A stretch of DNA of 44,878 nucleotides, taken from the NCBI GenBank assembly GCA_018692315.1, contig JABHKC010000004.1, forward strand, positions 1-44,878. The letters are read 5' to 3'. The stretch comes from Bacteroidota bacterium (GTDB lineage: Bacteria; Bacteroidota; Bacteroidia; Bacteroidales; JABHKC01). Numbering within the stretch: the first letter of the stretch is position 1; every line of letters starts with the position of its first letter. Shown in pieces: positions 24,708 through 33,128 of the stretch. The notes below the pieces were generated by a model. The model was not told the origin of the DNA. It saw only the letters and a program-made list of their open reading frames with translations, and searched no databases. The translations under genes were made by a program, and so were the position numbers.

Positions 24708-25676
24708 TCAATTTTTCAGATATTTGTGAAACCACTTCTTTATTTCCATATTAACTTCTTTTTTATACTCTGGTAATTTATTGGTACCACCTTCGTACAT
24801 AATCAGTTTGTGCGGAATTTTATTTTTCAAAAACTCGCCAGAAAGATTCAAAACCGTTTGTGGTGCTGCCAAACTATCGGCAGTTCCATGCAATAGTAAA
24901 ATGGATGTAGTTTTACAAATATTTTCACAAAAGTAAACAGCAGACCGTTGTTTCATTGCTTCTTCTGAAATTGAAATAAAATCGGGGATAATTTCCGGAT
25001 AAACGGTTTCTACACTATCATTTCCAGCCATTGCATTATACAACAAATCTGACAATCCACCACCTACGAATGCAGCTTTTATCTTATCTGTTTTGCTTAA
25101 TGCTAAATAAGTCATCATTCCGCCTCTATGCCAACCGTACATTCCAATTTTTGTAGTGTCAGCTTCATTAACTTGTTTTAATACATCAATCAATGTAAGG
25201 ACATCATTAATATCATTTCCTCCAAATTCATCAATACCTTCATCACTACCAGATCCTCTATATTGACTTGCAATTACAAGGTATCCCCAACTTGCAATGG
25301 TTGCTAATTCTTTCATGGCAAATTCGTCTGTAATCATACCAAATTTACCAAAACCATCTCTATTGTAAATTATACACGGTAACTTGCCAGAATTTGTTGG
25401 AAATACAAGATAGCCGCTAATTAAATTTGTATCTGAAAAATATAATAATCTTTCAATTCTAATGTTGTCGATATACTCAAAATCAGGGTTTAAAATTGGG
25501 CCATTAGGTCCGTCGATAGTGAGAAGTTTCAATAAAGAAGTATCAGCATTTACATTTAAAATATCTCTGTATGCTAATTTGTTTTTTTGACTAAAACTAT
25601 TATTCATAAAAAACATGAAAACAAGTAAGATAATTCCTTTTAAAACATTATTTTTCTGCATTTCAATCATATTCAT
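24708..25676 (-). CDS. Exported alpha/beta-hydrolase-fold protein lacking the catalytic Ser and His
   Basis: 322-residue secreted protein: signal peptide about residues 1-29 (GIILLVFMFFMNNSFSQ) followed by a prolyl-oligopeptidase/dienelactone-hydrolase type domain. Conserved surroundings are clear: SGYLVFPTNSGKLPCIIYNRDG, SQYRGSGSDEGIDEFGG, DTTKIGMYGW, RGGMMTYLAL, KAAFVGGG and ILLLHGTAD. The nucleophile elbow, GxSxG in active relatives (GWSRGG), reads GWHRGG, with His183 in place of Ser. The acid D267 is kept in HGTAD, but the usual histidine of EGGDH is Asn299 in EGGTN. Two triad residues are therefore missing from an otherwise tidy open frame. I infer a non-hydrolytic binding role or a changed mechanism. 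It lies between the insertion sequence and a glycosyltransferase gene. Confidence 0.8.
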   Translation of the reverse strand: MNMIEMQKNNVLKGIILLVFMFFMNNSFSQKNKLAYRDILNVNADTSLLKLLTIDGPNGPILNPDFEYIDNIRIERLLYFSDTNLISGYLVFPTNSGKLPCIIYNRDGFGKFGMITDEFAMKELATIASWGYLVIASQYRGSGSDEGIDEFGGNDINDVLTLIDVLKQVNEADTTKIGMYGWHRGGMMTYLALSKTDKIKAAFVGGGLSDLLYNAMAGNDSVETVYPEIIPDFISISEEAMKQRSAVYFCENICKTTSILLLHGTADSLAAPQTVLNLSGEFLKNKIPHKLIMYEGGTNKLPEYKKEVNMEIKKWFHKYLKN

Positions 25677-25807
25677 AAATTACTATATGGTATTTTTGTA
25701 TTTGAAATTTTGAGAAATAAATTTTTCAACATACAAATCATAATAAAGGCAAATATTGACTCATTGCTATTTTCTTAATTGTCTAATAATTGCACACTTT
25801 ACACAAA

Positions 25808-25845
25808 AGGAAAGTGAAAAACTACCATTTCAGCTTCACTTTTTC
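25808..25845 (-). terminator. Terminator of the glycosyltransferase gene
   Basis: AAAGTGAA (25811-25818) and TTCACTTT (25835-25842) form an 8-bp stem six bases before the hydrolase-side spacer begins. On the minus strand the second arm runs into a short T-rich stretch, fitting termination of the glycosyltransferase transcript. The spacer 25677-25807 shows no clear promoter. Confidence 0.6.
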
Positions 25846-25850
25846 AATTG

Positions 25851-27134
25851 CTATAAAGCTTTTGCTTTTTCTAATAACAGTTCCAATTTTTCTTGAAGTG
25901 TGTCATACGAAAAATGCTTTTTCCCAAGCATAAAATTATATTCTGTAATTTCTTTATTCAATTTTTCGTTGTAAATTATCTCTTTCATATCTGCCACAGC
26001 TTTGTCGGTAAGATTATTGTCTTCCAACATTACAGTTTTGAAACCTTTGCTTCCAATATCGGGCATATAAACAGGCTTGTAATTATTTACAAAAATGGCG
26101 GTTTTCGATAAAATTGCCTCAACAAAAGCATTTCCAAATCCTTCGTATGTACTGAAATATGTACATGCACGTGAATGAGCATAAGCATCAGATAATGAAT
26201 AGGTTCTTGTATTTCCGCTCGACAAACCATAATTATTCACAATATGCGATGCAAAAATTACCTGACGAGGAATTTTCAATTGATGAATAAGGTCGATTAG
26301 TTCATTGTAATAAATAGCACCTTCATCGTCGGCTTGGCTACCTGTTATCACAAGTTTGATATTTTTATCGTCAAGAAGTGAAATTAGTTTTATAGCCACC
26401 TCAATTCCTTTTCGGCGAACAATTCTTGTGATTTGCGACAGAATCATATCGTTTTCAGAAAGTCCCAAATCTCTTTTCAAAAACTGATTGTTATGACTTA
26501 ATTGTCCGAATGGAATATCAAAATTCATTACATTTGGTACAACTACTGAATCTCTGTTAAATCTTTCTTTCAATGTTTTCTGACCATGAAGATTAATTAC
26601 CGCATGAAAAACATTAGGTAGTCGTAAAGGGAAATCGCATGCAACAATTTCATTGATTGCATTGTGAGGTGAAACATATCTTCCGCCCCTTTCCCATGCA
26701 AAATCGTGGTCGTGAGTGATAGTTGGTATTCCAAGCTTAATAACAGCTTTTTTTATTCCCAGCCCCATTTCGAGATGTGCAGGCAATGCTGATGCATTTT
26801 CCGAGAGAATGATATCTATTTTGTTTTCGTTTGCCCACTCTACAATTTTATTTCCAATATTATCAGAATAAAATTCAATATGCTCAAGAAGTTCTTCAAT
26901 ATTTACTTCCGGATGATGAAATGCTTTTTTTTGCCCCCAATAGCTTTCAGGAGAAAAAAACGACATTTCTACCATAAGTGTTTCATTTTTTGCGTCTAAT
27001 TTTCTTTCTTGAAATTGTCCGGAAAGAATGTAGGTTTCGTGCCCCATTCGATTAAAAATTTCTATCCATTTTTCCGTTTCCAGTGCAACTCCGTCAACTC
27101 CACCAATTCTACCTATTATTATTCCTATTCTCAT
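25851..27134 (-). CDS. Glycosyltransferase family 4 (GT-B)
   Basis: 427-residue cytoplasmic GT-B glycosyltransferase. The N-terminal half opens with MRIGIIIGRIGGVDGVALE, the glycine-rich acceptor loop, and contains THDHDFAWERGGRY. The C-terminal half has the GT4 donor site: VPNVMNF, DLGLSENDMILSQITRIVRRKGIEVAI (Arg/Lys for phosphate) and STYEGFGNAFVEAI, with the E-x7-E pair. The ATG at 27155 would add seven residues before this strand; the Met at 27134 fits the family. It is alone on its strand between the hydrolase and tricorn genes, away from any sugar-biosynthesis cluster, so donor and acceptor are unknown. Confidence 0.85.
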   Translation of the reverse strand: MRIGIIIGRIGGVDGVALETEKWIEIFNRMGHETYILSGQFQERKLDAKNETLMVEMSFFSPESYWGQKKAFHHPEVNIEELLEHIEFYSDNIGNKIVEWANENKIDIILSENASALPAHLEMGLGIKKAVIKLGIPTITHDHDFAWERGGRYVSPHNAINEIVACDFPLRLPNVFHAVINLHGQKTLKERFNRDSVVVPNVMNFDIPFGQLSHNNQFLKRDLGLSENDMILSQITRIVRRKGIEVAIKLISLLDDKNIKLVITGSQADDEGAIYYNELIDLIHQLKIPRQVIFASHIVNNYGLSSGNTRTYSLSDAYAHSRACTYFSTYEGFGNAFVEAILSKTAIFVNNYKPVYMPDIGSKGFKTVMLEDNNLTDKAVADMKEIIYNEKLNKEITEYNFMLGKKHFSYDTLQEKLELLLEKAKAL

Positions 27135-27316
27135 AATCAATATATTAATAAACATTCTCAGATTTCAAAATCATGGAAACAATTATACGAAAAAATTCTA
27201 CGGTATGAAATATTAGCTAATAATTTTTGATTAATTTTAGTTTTCAATTTCTAAGCAGCCAAAATTAATGTACGTGAATATTTTTTGCCACAAAATATTT
27301 ATTCAATTTTCAAGAA

Positions 27317-30300
27317 TTACTCAATTTCTTTCAAAAGTTCTTCAACTGCTTTTAGAATTTGTTGGTCGATACCTTTTGTGATTTTTTCAAATTCATTTTT
27401 TACAACAAAATCGGGGACAAATTGTTTATTCTCAAGGATTTCACCATCGATATTTGTAACTGCCATGTTTGGAATTCCGAAAACTATCCCGTTTTGCAAT
27501 CGTTCCCACCAAACAAAAGAACAAGTTCCAGGGACAGGCATACCAACTGTTTTGCCAATGCCAAGGTCACTATATGCAACAGGAACACAATGAGCATCGG
27601 AATAATTTGCTTCTGCCACAAGCATTAATGATGGTTTAGTCCAGCGTTTCCTCGACTCGAATCCAAGATTTTTTCCAGGATATTTAAATTCCATATATTT
27701 TTCGCCACTGAGAAAAGTTGTTAAATCGTCAACCAAATCACCGCCAGTATTAAATCGTGTATCAACTATTAATGCTTTTTTGTCGATTTCTTCGCCTAAA
27801 ACATCTTCAATAAATTCACGAAAACTTTGATCGGACATTGATTTTACGTGCATATATCCAATTTTTCCATCTGATAATTTATGAACAATATCTCTGTTTC
27901 GTTTTATCCATCGCTTATATTCAAGCATATCTTCCTGAGCAAGCGAAATGGGTTTTATTTTTTCCGTCCAACGTGATTTTTCATTTGCATCAAACAATGA
28001 AAGAATCATAGTTTTCCCAGCTTTTCTATTCAAAAGTGTAAAATAATTAATATCCTTAGAAATTTCTACACCATCAATTTTTTCAATTATGGTACCTTCT
28101 TTAATTTTTGAGTTATTCTTCACCAAAGGGCTCCCTTCCATAATTTGTTCAATTTGAAATCCTTGGCCTTCATAATTTTGATTGTAAAAAACGCCAAACG
28201 AAGCAGTTTTGTCAGCTTTAGAATTTGCGGTTCTATATCTGGCACCTGTGTGAGAAACATTCAATTCGCCAAGCAATTCGGATAAAATGTCCTTGAAGTC
28301 GTAATTATTTGTAAGGTTTGGAATAAATTGCCTGTAATTTTCCGAATAATTTTCCCATTCAATTCCTTCCATGTCTGGAAAAAGAAATTTCTTTTCCACT
28401 TGACGGCTTATGTGATCGAACAAATAAAGGCGTTCGGCACTTTCATCCAAAAGCATCTCACCATTAATTTGTACTGGTTTTTTCTTGCCGTTTGATAAAT
28501 CAACTTTGCTGATTTTGCCATTGCTCAAAACAAGAAGATGTTTCTCATCCTTATCTAAAAATATTTTGCCCGGACCACCTTTAAATTTTGTTAGCAATTT
28601 CGTTTCTTTGGTTCTAAGATCGGTTTGCCACAGGTCGTAAGCCTTTTCTATTTTAGCAAAATAAAGCAATTTGCCAGCTTTTTTAGTAACGACAGCATCA
28701 GAAATATTTGCCGAGAAAATTGTCAGCTTTTTCTTTCTTTCGGTTAAACCTGAAAAGTCGATTTTCACTGGAGTAAGTTCCTTTTCTTTATCTTTTTTCT
28801 TCTTTTCTTTTTCGTCCTTTTTATCTTTGCTATCATCCTTTTTCTTGTCTTTATCGTCAATCAATCCAAACTCTTCTTTGCTAAGATTAAATTTATCGAA
28901 GGACTTTTTGTTTAGGAACATCCCAAAAATATCTACTTCGGCAAAACCACTATTTGCTACACTTTTTAAACCTTGTTTGTTCGACATCCAAAAAAGCATC
29001 TCTCCGTCTTGTGTCCAATTTGGTGAGAAATCATCAAACCCGCTTTTCGATAAATTTAGAATTGGTTCTTTTCCTGTTGAACTAATCAATCCTATTTCCG
29101 GTGTCCAAAAACCTGTTGGGAAAAATTCAATTAAAAACCATTTTCCATCAGGACTCCACTCAAAATGCTGATCGCCATCGGCATACGAAAAATTATTTGC
29201 ACCATCGTGAATTACTCTGATTTTCTTTGATTTAATTTCAATTACTTTCAACACAGTTCGTTCTTCGAGAAATGCAACTTCTTTTCCATCAGGAGAAAAT
29301 ATCGGTTGAAAAGTCTCCGAATTTGTTACAAGTAATGGTTCTTCTGAGAGTTCGCTGGCAGTAACAAAATATTTTTCGTTTTCGAGAACCAAGGCTGCTG
29401 TGTATAAATTCCATGAATTGTTTCTTTCGCCGGCATAAACTATAGAACGCCCATCAGGGCTTACATCAAGGCTTCTCTCCTTTTCAGGCGTTTTTGTAAT
29501 TTGCTTTGTTAAAGTTCCATCAACCGTAGTAACAAATACTTCTCCACGATATATGAAAAATATTTCTTTGCCATTGGGTGAAGGCATTATTTCGCTGGCT
29601 CCACTCTTTACAAATAGAAGTTTTTCCTGCAAACTTTTGTCTGAAAATATTTTAATATCAATTTTGTTAGGAGCTCCATTTTCTATTTGTGTATAAACAT
29701 CGCCATTATAACTAAAACACATTGTTCCATTGTCTGAAACACTCATATTTCTGATAGGATAAGTCGAAAATTTAGTGATTTGTTTGCTTTCGTTTGGTTT
29801 TGAAAGGGACGATTTGAATACATTAAAACTCCCTGACTGTTCTGATAAAAAATAAAAATTATCATCTCCAATTTGAATTGCATTTCTATCTTCGCCAACA
29901 AAATTTGTCAATTTTTTAAAAGTTCCATCATTTTTTCGAATCCAAATATCGCGAGTAATGGATGTTGTGTGATGCTTTCTGAATTTGTCTTCAAAGCCTT
30001 TTAGTTCGTCGAATAATAATTCGCCATTTCTTGTAAATTTAGCATCAATGGCCGGGATGTCAAATATTTTTCTTGGATTTCCTCCATCTATTTCAACTTC
30101 ATACAATTCCGGTAGTCGATGATGCAATAAAGAGCTTGAATTATCTATACGATTTGAGCTAAAAATTATGCCCGAATTATCATTATTAAAATCGCAAGGA
30201 AAATCATCACCAGAATAATATGTAAGTCTATTAGGAACTCCTCCATTTTTTGAAATTACAAATACATCGAAATTGCCATGCCGGTTTGACGCAAACACAA

Positions 30301-30550
30301 TTTTTTCATTGTCGTTCGACCAAATCGGTTTATAGTCATATGCAACATTTGAGGTAAGTTGCTGTGCCTGACCACCCTCAACCGAAACTTTAAACAAATC
30401 GCCATTGTTAGAAAAAACTATTGTTTTTCCATCAGGCGAGATTGAAGGATAACTATACCACTTTACCAATGAATTGGCGGTATTTACCTGTGCCACGGAA
30501 ATTTTAAATACAAATAATAAAACTACGAGTAAGAATCTTACTAATTTCAT
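27317..30550 (-). CDS. Tricorn protease homologue (S41, secreted)
   Basis: 1077-residue exported peptidase. A signal peptide (MKLVRFLLVVLLFVFKISVAQ) marks the start; the upstream ATG at 30637 adds 29 residues that do not fit a signal. Next come WD40/TolB-like repeats (SPDGKTIVFSN, SNDNEKIVFASNRHGNFDVF and others) forming the two tricorn propellers. A Lys/Asp/Glu-rich linker lies between them, about residues 575-600, as in other Bacteroidota tricorns. The C-terminal part has the core domain, a PDZ domain (about 780-860) and the S41 catalytic domain with Ser984 in EANYSDAH. A TAATTTTG box at plus 30656-30663 (minus strand) is the likely -7 element. It would break down oligopeptides in the periplasm or outside the cell. 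Confidence 0.92.
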   Translation of the reverse strand: MKLVRFLLVVLLFVFKISVAQVNTANSLVKWYSYPSISPDGKTIVFSNNGDLFKVSVEGGQAQQLTSNVAYDYKPIWSNDNEKIVFASNRHGNFDVFVISKNGGVPNRLTYYSGDDFPCDFNNDNSGIIFSSNRIDNSSSLLHHRLPELYEVEIDGGNPRKIFDIPAIDAKFTRNGELLFDELKGFEDKFRKHHTTSITRDIWIRKNDGTFKKLTNFVGEDRNAIQIGDDNFYFLSEQSGSFNVFKSSLSKPNESKQITKFSTYPIRNMSVSDNGTMCFSYNGDVYTQIENGAPNKIDIKIFSDKSLQEKLLFVKSGASEIMPSPNGKEIFFIYRGEVFVTTVDGTLTKQITKTPEKERSLDVSPDGRSIVYAGERNNSWNLYTAALVLENEKYFVTASELSEEPLLVTNSETFQPIFSPDGKEVAFLEERTVLKVIEIKSKKIRVIHDGANNFSYADGDQHFEWSPDGKWFLIEFFPTGFWTPEIGLISSTGKEPILNLSKSGFDDFSPNWTQDGEMLFWMSNKQGLKSVANSGFAEVDIFGMFLNKKSFDKFNLSKEEFGLIDDKDKKKDDSKDKKDEKEKKKKDKEKELTPVKIDFSGLTERKKKLTIFSANISDAVVTKKAGKLLYFAKIEKAYDLWQTDLRTKETKLLTKFKGGPGKIFLDKDEKHLLVLSNGKISKVDLSNGKKKPVQINGEMLLDESAERLYLFDHISRQVEKKFLFPDMEGIEWENYSENYRQFIPNLTNNYDFKDILSELLGELNVSHTGARYRTANSKADKTASFGVFYNQNYEGQGFQIEQIMEGSPLVKNNSKIKEGTIIEKIDGVEISKDINYFTLLNRKAGKTMILSLFDANEKSRWTEKIKPISLAQEDMLEYKRWIKRNRDIVHKLSDGKIGYMHVKSMSDQSFREFIEDVLGEEIDKKALIVDTRFNTGGDLVDDLTTFLSGEKYMEFKYPGKNLGFESRKRWTKPSLMLVAEANYSDAHCVPVAYSDLGIGKTVGMPVPGTCSFVWWERLQNGIVFGIPNMAVTNIDGEILENKQFVPDFVVKNEFEKITKGIDQQILKAVEELLKEIE

Positions 30551-30764
30551 TCTGTTAGTTTTTGATGGATATAAATTACAAAACCAATATGGATTATTGA
30601 TTACGAAAATCTTCTTATTAAGTTCTATAACTTTCATTCAATAAATTTATAGTGCCAAAATTATATAAAAAACTGAAAAATCTACTAATATATAAGGTAG
30701 TTATTTTCTCAAAATAATTCTGAGTTTTATAAGATCTATAAATTTTTTCTATAAATGAAAATCA

Positions 30765-30772
30765 TATTTTTG
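30765..30772 (+). promoter_or_regulatory. -7 box of the DnaQ/GIY-YIG gene
   Basis: TATTTTTG matches TAnnTTTG and lies between an in-frame ATG at 30755 and the ATG at 30779. A transcript from this box would start at about 30779, which excludes the upstream ATG and implies a nearly leaderless mRNA. The -33 element is not evident. Confidence 0.4.
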
Positions 30773-30778
30773 CAGCCG

Positions 30779-32146
30779 ATGTATGCAATTATTGATATAG
30801 AAACAACAGGCGGGAGTTTTAGGCAAGAAAAGATAACAGAAATTGCCATTTATGTTCACGATGGTGAAAAAGTAATTAACGAATTTTCTAGTCTTTTGAA
30901 TCCCGAAAGGTATATCCCTCAATATATTACAAAAATTACTGGTATAACTAACGAAATGGTTGCAGATGCACCAAAGTTTTTCGAAATTGCAAAAACTGTT
31001 TTTGAGCTTACAGAAAACTGCATATTTGTTGCTCATAATGTTAGTTTCGATTATAATTTTGTAAAGAAAGAATTTAAAGAACTTGGTTTCGATTATCACA
31101 GAGACCAGTTGTGCACAGTGAAACTTAGCAGAAAATTGCTTCCCGGAAAACCATCCTACAGTCTTGGAAATTTGTGTAAGTCATTAAGAATATCTAATAA
31201 TGCCAGGCATAGAGCAGCAGGCGATGCATTAGCTACTGTAAGCTTGTTTGAGATTTTATTATCGGCAGATAAAAATGCAAATAACTCAATTCCTGTCCAG
31301 ATAAATGATTCTGTAAAAAAGAAAATTCTAAGTTCAGAAAAAGAGCTAATAAAAAATTTACCTAACGAAACAGGAATTTACTATTTCTACAATTATAAAA
31401 ACGAGATTATTTATGTTGGCAAAAGCAAAGATATTTACAAACGCGTGTTGAGCCATTTCCAGAACAATAGTTCGAGGCGAGCCATTGAGATGAAAGAAAA
31501 TACTTCTTCCATTGATTGTGAAGTTACAGGAAACGAATTGATTGCTCTTTTAAAAGAGTCTTCCGAAATTAAAAAGCATAAACCTTTGTATAACAGAGCT
31601 CAGCGCCGAACTTTTCACAATTATGGGATTTATAATTTTGTAGATGGAAACGACTATATACAACTCAAAATTGACAAAAACAAAAGCGATGACGTGCCAA
31701 TCACAAGTTTCTCGTCTCAGGTGAAAGCCACTAAATTCCTTTCGGAAGCAGTTGAAAAACATATTCTTTGTCAGAAATTGTCGGGTTTATATCAAAGCAA
31801 AGAATCGTGTTTTCAATACGGCATAAATAAATGCTTGGGAGCTTGCATAGGCAAGGAGCAGCCTGCAAGCTATAATGTTAGAGCAGAGGCTTTTATAAAA
31901 TCCTTCGATTACGATCACCATAGTTTTTTCATAATCGACAAAGGCAGGCATGCTGAAGAAAAAGCCTTAGTCAAAATAGAAAAGGGAAAATATATTGGTT
32001 TTGGATACACCGACATAAACCTTTTTAGCCAAAATATTGAGTACCTGAGCGATTGCATAAAACCATATGAAGACAATCGCGATATTAAACTTATTATTAA
32101 TTCTTATTTGAAAAAGGGAAAAGCTGAGAGGATTTTGCGGTTTTGA
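30779..32146 (+). CDS. DnaQ-like 3'-5' exonuclease fused to a GIY-YIG (UvrC/Cho-type) nuclease
   Basis: 455 residues. The N-terminal DEDDh exonuclease (about 1-165) shows IDIETTGG, HNVSFDYNF and HRAAGDA, all catalytic positions present. After a short linker comes a GIY-YIG endonuclease domain (about 190-275): ETGIYYFYN, IIYVGKSKDIYKRVLSHF and the Glu in VTGNELIALLKES, as in the N-terminal half of UvrC and in Cho. The C-terminal region contains a cysteine cluster (CFQYGINKCLGACIGK) also found in UvrC-like proteins. The fusion suggests an incision and resection role in DNA repair. It is a known architecture, but the exact substrate is not clear. The start at 30779 (MYAIIDIETTGG) is chosen from the domain boundary and the -7 box. 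Confidence 0.9.
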   Translation: MYAIIDIETTGGSFRQEKITEIAIYVHDGEKVINEFSSLLNPERYIPQYITKITGITNEMVADAPKFFEIAKTVFELTENCIFVAHNVSFDYNFVKKEFKELGFDYHRDQLCTVKLSRKLLPGKPSYSLGNLCKSLRISNNARHRAAGDALATVSLFEILLSADKNANNSIPVQINDSVKKKILSSEKELIKNLPNETGIYYFYNYKNEIIYVGKSKDIYKRVLSHFQNNSSRRAIEMKENTSSIDCEVTGNELIALLKESSEIKKHKPLYNRAQRRTFHNYGIYNFVDGNDYIQLKIDKNKSDDVPITSFSSQVKATKFLSEAVEKHILCQKLSGLYQSKESCFQYGINKCLGACIGKEQPASYNVRAEAFIKSFDYDHHSFFIIDKGRHAEEKALVKIEKGKYIGFGYTDINLFSQNIEYLSDCIKPYEDNRDIKLIINSYLKKGKAERILRF

Positions 32147-32178
32147 AAATAATAATAATAGTCAGTGAAGTAAAATGT

Positions 32179-33060
32179 TTACAAGCCCCGCATCCATTCC
32201 TCACGCAAATCTGAATTTTCCGGATTTATCAGCACTTTGTTTATATCTGAAAGTAATTTGGCTTTGTCTCTGTTTAATATACCTTTTAAAATCAGATAGT
32301 TTGAGGCATGGTCGCTGCGAAAAACAGTATTTTTCAGATTTAGATTTTCTATAAATATTTGCATTTCTTCAATCAATTCAAATTTAGAAAGCTGAACAAA
32401 TTTATCCTGAAATTTTTTGATATAATGCTCAACTCCAAACGGGTAGCTTAAAACTAAAGTTGAAAGAAATTCGGGTTCGATCTGATTTACAATTTTTGCA
32501 GAATTTATAGCGTGATTTTCTGAGTGCTTTTTTCCGCCTAAACCATTCAAAATCATAACAGAAAGTTTTATTCCGGCTTTTCGGGCTTTTATAAGTCCAT
32601 CAATTGTAGAATTATAAGTTTCGCCTTTATTTATGATTTTCAGCAAATTATCATCACCGGTTTCTATTCCTACATAGAGCAATTTTAATCCGGCATTTTT
32701 CAATTCAATGAGTTCATCCAGCGATTTCGAGTTAATATCTTTTGGGAGAGCATAGGCTGAAACTCTTGCTATTTTTGAGAAATTGTTATTTAAAGAATCT
32801 AAAATCGTCATTAATTTTTTTGCTGACAGAACCATAGCATTTCCATCGGCAAGAAATATTTTTCGATAATTTGGGGAATACTTAGATATATTTTCAATTT
32901 CTTGAAGTACATCTTCAGCTTGTCTAACTTGAAACTTTTTTGAAGAATACATCTCGCAAAAAGAGCATCTGTTCCACGAACAACCAAGCGTAAGCTGCAA
33001 AATCAATGAATAAGCCTCGCTGGGTGGACGAAATAATGGTTCTGAATAATTAATGTTCAT
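32179..33060 (-). CDS. Radical SAM protein of unknown substrate
   Basis: 293-residue radical SAM enzyme. The cluster motif is CSWNRCSFC, i.e. C-x4-C-x2-C rather than the common C-x3-C-x2-C, as in the Elp3-like/HemN-like branch. Further family features are FLADGNAM, RVSAYALPKDIN, GLKLLYVGIETGDDNLL and KLSVMILNGLGG, which form the barrel strands for SAM binding. There is no B12-binding domain and no C-terminal iron-sulfur module. It converges on the DnaQ/GIY-YIG gene with a 32-base gap. Bacteroidota carry many uncharacterised relatives; I cannot name its reaction. Confidence 0.85.
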   Translation of the reverse strand: MNINYSEPLFRPPSEAYSLILQLTLGCSWNRCSFCEMYSSKKFQVRQAEDVLQEIENISKYSPNYRKIFLADGNAMVLSAKKLMTILDSLNNNFSKIARVSAYALPKDINSKSLDELIELKNAGLKLLYVGIETGDDNLLKIINKGETYNSTIDGLIKARKAGIKLSVMILNGLGGKKHSENHAINSAKIVNQIEPEFLSTLVLSYPFGVEHYIKKFQDKFVQLSKFELIEEMQIFIENLNLKNTVFRSDHASNYLILKGILNRDKAKLLSDINKVLINPENSDLREEWMRGL

Positions 33061-33128
33061 TTGATTTCAAATTACCTTTTATATTTTTGAGTTTTAATAA
33101 CTTACAATAATGATTCTACAAATTCATT

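Noticed and set aside
28671-29171. 166-codon plus-strand ORF opposite the tricorn gene
   Set aside because: It is an antisense reading of the Lys/Glu-rich linker and propeller, giving Ser/Phe-rich low-complexity protein; the minus-strand gene explains it.
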